DNA of 40,149 bases from an uncultured Alphaproteobacteria bacterium (GTDB lineage: Bacteria > Pseudomonadota > Alphaproteobacteria > Rhizobiales > Ancalomicrobiaceae): NCBI GenBank assembly GCA_937864925.1, contig CALMFH010000103.1:1-40149 (forward strand), given 5' to 3'. The notes beneath the pieces were generated by a model. That model ran no database searches and was not told the DNA's origin. It saw only the letters and a program-made list of their open reading frames with translations. The translations under genes and the position numbers were made by a program. How positions within the stretch are numbered: position 1 is the first letter of the stretch; every line of letters begins with the position of its first letter. Below, piece after piece: positions 28,982 through 35,824 of the stretch.

Positions 28982-29158
28982 AACGATCCTATTCGCCCGA
29001 ACGACCCATAGGCGTTCTCACTCCGTGGTTGCAATCGATGCTGAGGCGCGGCGGCGCTATATGTCCTCTCCACATGGTCGCATGGCGAACACGGGGAGCG
29101 TAGACGTATATCGAGGGCCTGATATCGGCACTTCTGCTGATCTACGACTTCATTCATC

Positions 29159-29210
29159 CAAAAAATATAAAAAAAAATACGAGCGTCGCCGATCGCTCGG
29201 CGCACGCTCG
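29159..29210 (-). terminator. Rho-independent terminator of ompW
   Basis: On the minus strand a stem of CGAGCGT/ACGCTCG plus CGCCGA/TCGGCG (one bulged base, GCGA loop) is followed directly by a long T-rich run. It ends the ompW transcript before the tmo control region. Confidence 0.9.
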
Positions 29211-29273
29211 CGGAGGCATGTCTCGGGATCGGAACACCCTCGCCGTCGATCCGTCGGCGAGCGTGCGACGATG

Positions 29274-29960
29274 TCAGAAGCGGTAGGCGACGCCGCCGAA
29301 GACCACGGTCGGATCGAGGCGGACCTTGGCCGTCACCGGCGTCGGCCCGATGTTGCCGGAGGCGTCGACCGACAGGAGCAACTGCTTGACGTCGACGAAG
29401 ACCGCCCAGTTGCGGTCGATGGCATAGTCGACGCCGGCCTGCATCACGAAGGCCGGGGCCCCCTTGACCGACAGGTTGGTGACGGAGCCGTCCTTCGCGT
29501 CGAAGATGATGGCATAGGCACCACCGAGGCCGACGTAGGGCTTGATGGCGCCGAAGTCCTTGAAGTGATAGGTCGCGGTCAGCGTCGCCGGTCCGTAGGT
29601 GACCTTGCCGAGGGTGCCGAGTGGCGCCGCCGTGCCGCGCCCGGCGAGCGTCGTCGTCGGCGGGACGCCGGCGCCGAGTTCGAGGGCGATGTTGTCGGAG
29701 ACGAAGTAGCCGACACCGAAGAGAGCCGCCAAGTTGTTCGACGCCCGCGCCGAAGCGCCGGGCACCAGGGTGCCCGCGGCATAGAGCTTGGCGCTGGAAT
29801 TGAACATCACCCCGCCGGGCCCGATCTTGAAGAACCACCGCGGGTCCTCGACCTTGGCCTTGGTGCCGGCATCGGCGGCGAAGCCCGGCCCGGCCGCCGT
29901 GACGACCAGAGCGGTAGCGGCCAGCAGCGTGCGGATCATGGATTTCTCGTCGAGTCGCAT
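29274..29960 (-). CDS. ompW: OmpW-family outer-membrane protein
   Basis: A 228-residue beta-barrel of the OmpW/AlkL type, a family associated with passage of small hydrophobic molecules across the outer membrane. A signal peptide is visible (MIRTLLAATALVVTAAGPGFAA, cut near AADA). Family features include alternating beta-strand sequence, ELGAGVPPTTTLAG, LPLTATYHF-like and IKPYVGLGGAY segments, and a C-terminal aromatic residue (VAYRF). The ATG at MRLDEKS has AAGGGGGA just upstream; an internal Met at residue 8 is possible. It is placed between the phenol hydroxylase and toluene monooxygenase operons, so import of aromatic hydrocarbons is a reasonable inference. Confidence 0.9.
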   Translation of the reverse strand: MRLDEKSMIRTLLAATALVVTAAGPGFAADAGTKAKVEDPRWFFKIGPGGVMFNSSAKLYAAGTLVPGASARASNNLAALFGVGYFVSDNIALELGAGVPPTTTLAGRGTAAPLGTLGKVTYGPATLTATYHFKDFGAIKPYVGLGGAYAIIFDAKDGSVTNLSVKGAPAFVMQAGVDYAIDRNWAVFVDVKQLLLSVDASGNIGPTPVTAKVRLDPTVVFGGVAYRF

Positions 29961-30282
29961 GTCGTCCCCCTTGGATCGATACTTCCGTGCGGCACCTCCG
30001 GCCGGCCCCCGAGGACCGGCCCCACCGGCGATGTCGCCCCCCATCACCCCGGACATCCCAAGCTTCGGCGCCCGCCATCCCGGGTTCGCCAGAAGATTCG
30101 TGATTCCGATTCGGCTTTCCTCGCCGCCGTTGCCGAGTCCGTCGACGTCGAGGCGCTCAGATCTTCTCGATACCGGCGATGCCGGAGCGTCGCAGCGGTG
30201 ATCATCGCCGAGATACTAGCGGCTGCGACCTCGTATTCTCGGAGATAATTGGGCATCCATACCCAAGTTGGGCATGAATGAC
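29961..30282. other. ompW upstream region
   Basis: This 322-bp gap lies between the regulator stop and the ompW start and presumably holds the ompW promoter. I find no clear sigma-70 or sigma-54 element. A single TGATCA occurs at 30199. At 30249-30275 TTGGGCAT appears twice as a direct repeat with an inverted CCCAA between, either a weak terminator for the phenol operon or an operator. Confidence 0.45.
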
Positions 30283-30729
30283 CTATTTTCCTTGCTGTCT
30301 CAATTCTGCAACGCGGGTGCGGGGCGTCGATCCGGCCGCGCTCTTCGGCTCATCCTCGGACGTCGCGAAGAACGCCGCGGCCTGCCGCACCCAGACGTCG
30401 ACGTCGCGGACGACGATCCCGGTCGAACCGCTGCGGGTGAAGCCGCGATCGCAGAGCCGCCCGACCTTGCGACGCACGGTCTCGCGCGGCACGGCGAGGA
30501 ATTCGGCGATCTGGAGGTAGGTACACGGGGTCATCCGCGGGATCTCGCCGGTGGCGTCGATGCCGAGATGGCCGACCGCCAGGAAGATCAACAGGTCTTC
30601 GGCGCCGAGACCGGCGCGGGCGCGGGCCTCGGCCGCGGCGCGCAACAGTCGACCGGTGCCACGTGACGCCGCGACGACGGCGTCGCGATCGAACAGATCT
30701 CCTGCCGTATTCCCTCGGTCGCCGGCCAT
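30283..30729 (-). CDS. Small winged-HTH regulator at the end of the phenol hydroxylase operon
   Basis: A 148-residue probable DNA-binding protein. Residues ~65-110 (MTPCTYLQIAEFLAVPRETVRRKVGRLCDRG) form a clear helix-turn-helix with a wing, most like the C-terminal domain of Crp/FNR proteins. No cyclic-nucleotide or Fe-S domain precedes it: the N-terminal ~60 residues are short and helical with no recognisable ligand motif. The ATG lies 14 nt after the dmpP stop behind GGTGGGG, so it is probably co-transcribed with dmpKLMNOP. The target is unknown; autoregulation of the operon or of ompW is a guess. Confidence 0.7.
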   Translation of the reverse strand: MAGDRGNTAGDLFDRDAVVAASRGTGRLLRAAAEARARAGLGAEDLLIFLAVGHLGIDATGEIPRMTPCTYLQIAEFLAVPRETVRRKVGRLCDRGFTRSGSTGIVVRDVDVWVRQAAAFFATSEDEPKSAAGSTPRTRVAELRQQGK

Positions 30730-30743
30730 GGCCCCACCATCGC

Positions 30744-31802
30744 TCAGATGCCGCGGAAGACGGGGCTTCGCTTCTCCGCCCCGTCGGAGGCAGTGAGGAA
30801 ACGTTCGGTGAAGATGTGTTTCTCGAAGAGCCGCCCCTTCATCAGCGCCCCGATCGAGGCTTCGATCATCGGCGGCGGACCGCAGAGATAGGCGGTCATC
30901 CCCTCGAACTGCCCGTCGAACAGCCGCACCGCCACATCGTGGACGAAGCCGCGCTCGCCGCTCCAGTCGCTCCCCTCCGGCTCGGCCGACAAGGCCGGCA
31001 CATAGCGGAAGTTCGGGTGCTTCGCCACCAGACCCTCGAACAGGTCGCGGTCGTAGAGATCGGCCGCCGTCCGCACCCCGTGGATCAGCGTCATCGGCTC
31101 GCCGTAGCCCTCGGCCAGGAGATCGAGCACCATCGACCGCGGGCTCGACACGCCGGTGCCGCCGGCGAGGAAGAGCAGCGGACCACCGCGTGATCTGCGC
31201 ACGAAGAAGCGGCCGTAGGGGCCGGAGAACGTCACCCGATCCCCGACCTTCAGGCTCTCGTGGACCCAGCCCGTTCCCCGGCCGCCCGGAACCCGCCGGA
31301 CCTGCAGATCGACGTGACCGCTCTCCGCCGGGGGATTGGCGATCGAGAAGGCGCGCGTGCCTGCGACGGCGGGAATGTCGAGGTTGACGTATTGGCCGGC
31401 CTGGAAGTCGATCGGCGCGCCATCGATCCGCAGTCGCAGGCCCCTGACGTCGTGCGTGAGGTCGGTGATCGCCGCGACGGTGGCGGCGAAATCGGCGACC
31501 GCGATGCGGCGTTGATCCGGATCCTCGTCGATCTCCGCCTCGATGGTGACGTCGTCGAGCAGCCGCGCCGTACAGGCGAGCGTCTTGCCGTCGGAGCGTT
31601 CGAAATCCATCAGCGCGAAGGGCGAGGCGTCGGCATGATCGACGTCCCCGTCGACCACGTCGACCTTGCAGGTGCCGCACAGCCCGTGACCACAGGCATG
31701 GGGCAGCCAGATGCCATGCCTGAGGCAGGCATCGAGGATGGTCTGCCCGTCTTCGACACGGATCGTCTCGCCGAGCGGTTCGATCGTCAGGTCGTGCCCC
31801 AT
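30744..31802 (-). CDS. dmpP: Phenol hydroxylase reductase component (P5)
   Basis: The 352-residue NADH-dependent reductase feeding electrons to the phenol hydroxylase. The N-terminal [2Fe-2S] ferredoxin domain has CGHGLCGTC and a fourth Cys in LACTARL. The FAD domain has RAFSIAN and the NAD domain GGTGVSSP, with YLCGPPPMIEA near the end. Its length matches DmpP. It is the last hydroxylase gene, 16 nt after dmpO. The reductase resembles TmoF in architecture, so electron cross-talk between the two systems is conceivable. Confidence 0.94.
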   Translation of the reverse strand: MGHDLTIEPLGETIRVEDGQTILDACLRHGIWLPHACGHGLCGTCKVDVVDGDVDHADASPFALMDFERSDGKTLACTARLLDDVTIEAEIDEDPDQRRIAVADFAATVAAITDLTHDVRGLRLRIDGAPIDFQAGQYVNLDIPAVAGTRAFSIANPPAESGHVDLQVRRVPGGRGTGWVHESLKVGDRVTFSGPYGRFFVRRSRGGPLLFLAGGTGVSSPRSMVLDLLAEGYGEPMTLIHGVRTAADLYDRDLFEGLVAKHPNFRYVPALSAEPEGSDWSGERGFVHDVAVRLFDGQFEGMTAYLCGPPPMIEASIGALMKGRLFEKHIFTERFLTASDGAEKRSPVFRGI

Positions 31803-31818
31803 GATGCCCGTCCCGTCC

Positions 31819-32190
31819 TCAGCTCGCCGAGCCCTTGAAGCCGGCGAGGCCCGGCGTCCAGAAGCGGACGAGGGACTTGTGCTTCATGCCGTTGGCCTCC
31901 AGCGAAGCGCCCATGTCCGGCGTCACCGACTTGCCGTCGATCATCCAGGTCACCTTCGACCAGTCGATCCTGGCGGCGTCGGGATGAGCGGCGTAGTGGG
32001 GCGCGATCACCTCCGACACCAGCGCCCCGAAGGGCATCGCCGGCGGCAGCGGGAAGGCCAGCGCCGCACAGAAGGAGAGATGCTCCTCCCAGTGGACGTA
32101 GACCAGCATGTTGCCGTGGAAGTTCTTCAGCGGATCGCGGTATTCGATGTTCTTCGCGTAGTTCGCGTTGTCGAGGGCCTGCACCGACAT
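31819..32190 (-). CDS. dmpO: Phenol hydroxylase subunit P4 (gamma)
   Basis: A 123-residue small subunit of the phenol hydroxylase hydroxylase complex. Recognisable segments are YAKNIEYRDPLKNFHGNMLVYVHWEEHLSFCAALAFP and HKSLVRFWTPGLAGFKGS. GGGGAGAG precedes the ATG. It is separated from dmpN by 64 bp holding a perfect 10-bp hairpin, unlike the tight spacing elsewhere in the operon. Confidence 0.92.
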   Translation of the reverse strand: MSVQALDNANYAKNIEYRDPLKNFHGNMLVYVHWEEHLSFCAALAFPLPPAMPFGALVSEVIAPHYAAHPDAARIDWSKVTWMIDGKSVTPDMGASLEANGMKHKSLVRFWTPGLAGFKGSAS

Positions 32191-32207
32191 GTTTCTCTCC
32201 CCGAGAG

Positions 32208-32233
32208 ATCGTGACGGCACGAACCGTCACGAT
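32208..32233 (-). other. Hairpin between dmpN and dmpO
   Basis: Perfect 10-bp arms ATCGTGACGG and CCGTCACGAT enclose a 6-nt loop in the dmpN-dmpO gap, ending about 18 nt before the dmpO start codon. It may stabilise the upstream mRNA or adjust subunit ratios. Confidence 0.6.
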
Positions 32234-32254
32234 GCTCCCTCTCGTTCTTGATGA

Positions 32255-33769
32255 TCAGACGGCGTCGCGGACCTTCCCGGCGTGCCACTCGTTCCACAGC
32301 TTCTCGTCGGGCGAGCCGACGTAGTCCATGTTGTCGGCGCCGACGTTCATCCGGTACCAGTTCAGCACATCCGGGACGGTGGCGCCGCCACAGTTGCCCT
32401 GGAAGATCTGATGCACCGGCAGCCACGACTGGGCGTACTTCTCCGGCTCGCCGTCGAAGATGTCCTTACAGCCATCCGAACAGAAGTGATAAGTCTCGCC
32501 GTCGACCTCCGAGCAACGGAAGGCGATGGTGGTCGGATCACCGGGCTCGGTGTAGCCCATCGGGATCTGGCAGGTCTGGCAGAGCTGGGGCAGCGCATTG
32601 TTGTAGAAGCGCTTGCCCTGCTTCTCCATCTCGGCCCACATTTCCCAACGCGGACGATAGTACTTGTCGAAGGTGTTGGGATATTTCTCGCTCAGCCAGT
32701 CGAGGTGGGCCTTGTCCGGCATCCAGGTGTGGAAGCCGGCGGCGTGGGTGTACTGATAGAAGATCGCCCAGTTCTGGTGCGAGATGTGCTCGGCCTCGGC
32801 GGTCGCCACGTCGGCGTACTTCGGCACCTTCAGGCCGTAGCGCGCGAGGTCGGTGAACAGCGAGCCGCCGGCCTCGGTGAAGTAGATCTCCCAGGCCTCC
32901 TTCCAGCTCATCACCGGTTTCGGCAGCATGTAGTCCATCATCATGGCGACGAGGCCGAGGACGCGGTGACCGCGCCAGAACCACTTGTCGACCCACTTCT
33001 GGACGATCGGCAGGTTGTCCGGATGCTGTTCGAGCAGGAACTTGATCACCTCGATGCCGAGGGTCATGTGACGGCTCTCGTCGGACTGGGCCGAGAAGCC
33101 GAAGGTAACCGTCGACATGTCGCCGTTGTAGGCCGCGCCCGACATGAAGGGCACGAACAGCAGGTTGGTCAGCACGTACTCGAAGGCGAAGCCGATCGCG
33201 ATCATGTACTCGAACGGACCGGCCGACCGGGCATCGTCGAAGAACGACTTCGGCACCGAGAGGTACCAGACGCGGTCGTGCATGTGACGGAATTCGGAGA
33301 TGCCGTCGAAGTACTTGTTGTAGTGCGAGATGGTGTGGATCTGCGTCTGGACGTGACGCAGTTCGTCGAGCGACTGCATCTGGCAGGCGACGCGCGGGCC
33401 GACGCCGCGCAGGTGACGGCCGGCGAAGGCGAAGCCGCGATGCGCCTGATACTCGAGCGGCGACACACCGGTGAGGAACAGCTTCAGCACGTTGGCGTAG
33501 CGCGCATCGGAGATGCCGGTCTGGCCGTTGTTCTGGGCGAAGGCGTCGAGGACGGCGTAGAGCTTGCGCTCCTTCTCACCCTGGAACTTCCAATAGGCGT
33601 CCATGGTCAGGCGGAAGGGATCTTCCCAAGCCGACCAGTCCTTGATCTTGATCCCCTCGAAACTGTCGAAGGGGTAGACCGCATCCATCGGCTGATAGCT
33701 GGTCTCCCAGTCGAGCCCGCGGGTCATGTGGGCGTAGCGCTGCTTCAGCCCGAGTTTTTTCGGTGCCAT
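32255..33769 (-). CDS. dmpN: Phenol hydroxylase alpha subunit P3 (diiron)
   Basis: The 504-residue catalytic subunit converting phenol and methylphenols to catechols. Diiron ligands appear as E106 (PLEYQAHR), E136 and H139 (DELRHVQ), E197 (FEYVLTN), E231 and H234 (DESRHMT). The C-terminal part has two Cys pairs, CQTC and FCSDGCKDIF, matching the YHS-like zinc-binding region of phenol hydroxylases. GGGAGGAT precedes the ATG. Length and sequence identify it as the phenol-hydroxylase branch rather than a second toluene monooxygenase. Confidence 0.96.
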   Translation of the reverse strand: MAPKKLGLKQRYAHMTRGLDWETSYQPMDAVYPFDSFEGIKIKDWSAWEDPFRLTMDAYWKFQGEKERKLYAVLDAFAQNNGQTGISDARYANVLKLFLTGVSPLEYQAHRGFAFAGRHLRGVGPRVACQMQSLDELRHVQTQIHTISHYNKYFDGISEFRHMHDRVWYLSVPKSFFDDARSAGPFEYMIAIGFAFEYVLTNLLFVPFMSGAAYNGDMSTVTFGFSAQSDESRHMTLGIEVIKFLLEQHPDNLPIVQKWVDKWFWRGHRVLGLVAMMMDYMLPKPVMSWKEAWEIYFTEAGGSLFTDLARYGLKVPKYADVATAEAEHISHQNWAIFYQYTHAAGFHTWMPDKAHLDWLSEKYPNTFDKYYRPRWEMWAEMEKQGKRFYNNALPQLCQTCQIPMGYTEPGDPTTIAFRCSEVDGETYHFCSDGCKDIFDGEPEKYAQSWLPVHQIFQGNCGGATVPDVLNWYRMNVGADNMDYVGSPDEKLWNEWHAGKVRDAV

Positions 33770-33791
33770 GTCGATATCCTCCCGGGTCTCT

Positions 33792-34064
33792 TCAGTGCTT
33801 CCAGCTCAAGGTGAAGTGGTCGTCGTCCTCGTCGAGGTTGCCGGCCATCGAGATCAGCACCAGCTGGATCTCCTGCGGCTCCCACGAGCGGCCGAGACGC
33901 TCCTCGACCGAGGCGCGATTGATGACCAGTTCGTCGTCGCGGTCGAGCTTGACCGCGCCGGGCATGTTGAGGACGCGGACGCCCGGATTGTCGGCGAGGA
34001 TCGCCTCGATGATCGGGCGAGCGTCGTCGTTGTGAAGGAGGGTGATCGAGGCGATCTGGGCCAT
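33792..34064 (-). CDS. dmpM: Phenol hydroxylase effector protein (P2)
   Basis: A 90-residue cofactorless regulatory component required for hydroxylase activity. Features include an HNDDARPIIEAIL segment and RASVEERLGRSWEPQEIQLVLISMAGN. The ATG follows AAGGAC and lies 14 nt after dmpL. A longer open frame overlaps dmpL and is not used. The position between dmpL and dmpN is canonical. Confidence 0.93.
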   Translation of the reverse strand: MAQIASITLLHNDDARPIIEAILADNPGVRVLNMPGAVKLDRDDELVINRASVEERLGRSWEPQEIQLVLISMAGNLDEDDDHFTLSWKH

Positions 34065-34078
34065 GGGTCGGGTCCTTG

Positions 34079-35068
34079 TCAGAGCGAGAGGCCGAGCGAG
34101 CGGGCGCGGGTGCGGGCGGCATCGGCGGCGGCCGTCGCAGCGGCGGCATCGCCGAGCAGGGCCGTGGCGAGCGGCCTCGCCGCCGCTTCGGCACGATCGA
34201 TCCAGGTCTTCGCCCAGCCCGAGATCAGCGCCTTGTTGGCCTCGCTCTCCGCCGCGACGGTCTTGACCACGGCGTCGGACCACTTGCCCTCTTCGGCGCG
34301 CCAGTCGGCCATGAACTCGGTCAGCATGGCGACCGGAACCGCGGCGGGGCCCCAGGCGGCGTCGGCGTGCTTGTAGACGAGGTCGAGGAGGACGGCGTTC
34401 ACGCCGAGGGTCTGGGCGACGTAGAGGTGGAACCAGTCGCGCTCGACGAAGGTGTCCTCGATCAACCTGCGCACGCCCTGCCAGGCCGGGTCGTTCATCC
34501 AGGCGTCCTTGGCGGTGTCGAGCGCCGCGCCGGTCTGTTCGTCGAGGAGGAGACCGATACGGGAGACGATCTGCGCCATGCCGAGATGGTCGCCGGCGGA
34601 GAAGATGCACGGCGCGGTGACGGCGGTGCCGTAGCCGCGCTGGCAGGCTTCCGCCATGTTCATGTTGGAACCCCAGTGCAGGTGCCGGATCGGCAGCAGG
34701 CCGGAGATCAGCTTCGCCTTCAGCGCCGCATCGAGTTTGCCGAGGAGGTCACGCTCCTCGACGAAGGTGAAGTTGCGTTCGACCGCCTGGTTGGCGTTGG
34801 CGCGGGAGATGTTGTAGGTGGCGTAATAGAACTGGCGCGGATCGAGCGGCTTGTACCAGTCCTCCATCACCACCGCGGTCTTGCGGGTGTCGTAGTGCCA
34901 GTACTCGGGCTCCCACAGCGGCTTGTAGTGGAAGTTGTCGGTCGCCTGGAGGTCGAGGGTCGCCTCCTGATAGCGCGTCGCCGGCTTGTCGCCGCCGAGC
35001 CGCCGGGCGATGTGGCCGAACGTGTGCCGCTTCGGCTCGAGGTCGATGGTCTTGATCTGAACGGTCAC
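34079..35068 (-). CDS. dmpL: Phenol hydroxylase beta subunit (P1)
   Basis: The 329-residue ferritin-like beta subunit of the hydroxylase. Typical sequence includes FGHIARRLGGDKPATRYQE, DPRQFYYATYNI and FVERDWFHLYVAQ. It starts with GTG, supported by AGGAGG 7 nt upstream. The C-terminus is Ala-rich and low in complexity. It is preceded by a 59-bp gap after dmpK holding a 7-bp hairpin. Confidence 0.93.
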   Translation of the reverse strand: MTVQIKTIDLEPKRHTFGHIARRLGGDKPATRYQEATLDLQATDNFHYKPLWEPEYWHYDTRKTAVVMEDWYKPLDPRQFYYATYNISRANANQAVERNFTFVEERDLLGKLDAALKAKLISGLLPIRHLHWGSNMNMAEACQRGYGTAVTAPCIFSAGDHLGMAQIVSRIGLLLDEQTGAALDTAKDAWMNDPAWQGVRRLIEDTFVERDWFHLYVAQTLGVNAVLLDLVYKHADAAWGPAAVPVAMLTEFMADWRAEEGKWSDAVVKTVAAESEANKALISGWAKTWIDRAEAAARPLATALLGDAAAATAAADAARTRARSLGLSL

Positions 35069-35082
35069 CGTTTTCCTCCTGT

Positions 35083-35101
35083 GGAGCCGTTCGACGGCTC
35101 C
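35083..35101 (-). other. Hairpin between dmpK and dmpL
   Basis: GGAGCCG and CGGCTCC enclose TTCGA, just before the dmpL ribosome site. It is a second intra-operon hairpin and may influence dmpL translation or mRNA processing. Confidence 0.5.
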
Positions 35102-35127
35102 CGTTCGCGTTCGGGTCGGCCCGACGC

Positions 35128-35427
35128 TCAGTTCGATTCGTCACGCGCCGTGCGTTGCAGCAGTCCGGGGTGACCGGCTCGCCAGGCAAGCTGCTCGATC
35201 GCCTCGGCGGTCTCGGTGTCGGGGGTGGTCACCACCGCCGAACGCGCCTTGCAGAATTCTTCGAAAGCCTTGGTCGGCAGGATCAGCTCGACCGCCAGGT
35301 CACCGTCGCCGAGCGCGTACTCGAACTCGACGAACCGCCCCAGCCGGGTGCCGAGAATGCGGACCCGCGCCTGCATGGGGTCGTCGCTCGCCGTGGCGAC
35401 GTCGTTCTCGCGGACGGACCCGGCCAC
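35128..35427 (-). CDS. dmpK: Phenol hydroxylase assembly protein (P0)
   Basis: DmpK-type protein, about 99 residues from a GTG behind GGGAGG; an ATG at 35376 would give 82 residues with a poorer ribosome site. The family helps assembly or iron loading of the hydroxylase and is not needed for catalysis. The core reads RFVEFEYALGDGDLAVELILPTKAFEEFCKA, typical of P0. It is the first gene of the operon, with a sigma-70-like promoter about 60 bp upstream. Confidence 0.88.
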   Translation of the reverse strand: MAGSVRENDVATASDDPMQARVRILGTRLGRFVEFEYALGDGDLAVELILPTKAFEEFCKARSAVVTTPDTETAEAIEQLAWRAGHPGLLQRTARDESN

Positions 35428-35488
35428 CGCTTTGCCTCCCTCGGATGACGGAGGGTCGGCCGATCCGGTCGCCCTCTTCTTGCCCTCG

Positions 35489-35517
35489 GTTATCGACGGG
35501 GAGCAATTCGATGTCAA
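35489..35517 (-). promoter_or_regulatory. Sigma-70-like promoter of the phenol hydroxylase operon
   Basis: On the minus strand TTGACA (35517-35512) and GATAAC (35494-35489) are separated by 17 nt. The start would be near 35482, about 55 nt before the GTG of dmpK. A TCTCGAAA element directly abuts the -35 box. Confidence 0.7.
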
Positions 35518-35532
35518 TAAAAATTTCGAGAT
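35518..35532 (-). promoter_or_regulatory. TCTCGAAA element, site C (dmpK)
   Basis: The minus strand reads ATCTCGAAATTTTTA immediately before TTGACA. The same composite recurs at the dmpQ promoter with one base less in the T-run. It is a candidate operator for the GntR-type regulator at 38122-38832. Confidence 0.5.
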
Positions 35533-35751
35533 AACGGCAAAATACCGAAACTACGATGTCATGCTGCAATTTGTCGCTCCACCGATATCTCGCGGCTCTG
35601 CCGAGGTTTCGAATCCGAGGCCGGACCGTGGAATTCCGCCGGTCACCACGTCGACGGATCCGTTCACGGCGCCAACCGGCACCCTGCCGGTGCGGTGGTG
35701 GCGCGGCGTCCGCCCGCCCGGCGGCGATCGACAATTCCGGCTTTTCATGAA

Positions 35752-35764
35752 ATATCGAAAATAT
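35752..35764 (+). promoter_or_regulatory. Degenerate TCTCGAAA-like element, site E (MFS gene)
   Basis: ATATCGAAAATAT differs at two of 13 positions from ATCTCGAAAATTT at the dmpQ promoter and lies about 60 bp before the MFS start codon. This match is weaker than those at sites A-D. Confidence 0.3.
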
Positions 35765-35824
35765 GCGGCCGATGGGCGTCTCGGGTCGAGACGGTCGACG
35801 GCATTCGAGCCGAGGAGCGAGATC

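Larger units (their letters stand above)
28673..29273. other. tmo control region and ompW 3' flank
   Basis: No gene is apparent in these 600 bp. Reading toward tmoA, the region holds the ompW terminator, an array of XylR/DmpR-type enhancer sites, a TCTCGAAA element and a sigma-54 promoter, each listed separately. It is markedly more AT-rich than the surrounding genes. Confidence 0.8.
35428..35824. other. Divergent dmpK / MFS control region
   Basis: This 397-bp gap holds the dmpK promoter (35489-35517), the associated TCTCGAAA element and, nearer the MFS gene, a second related motif at 35752. No sigma-54 -24/-12 element or TGATCA enhancer core was found when scanning the strand reading toward dmpK. 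No gene is seen. Confidence 0.6.

Noticed and set aside
35554-35584. Possible sigma-54 promoter for dmpK, TGGAG...TTGC on the minus strand.
   Set aside because: The GG-to-GC spacing is 11 rather than the required 10, and no TGATCA enhancer core lies nearby.
35608-35625. GGTTTCGAATCC resembles a tRNA T-arm.
   Set aside because: No acceptor stem, D-arm or anticodon arm can be folded around it, and it lies in the dmpK/MFS promoter region.
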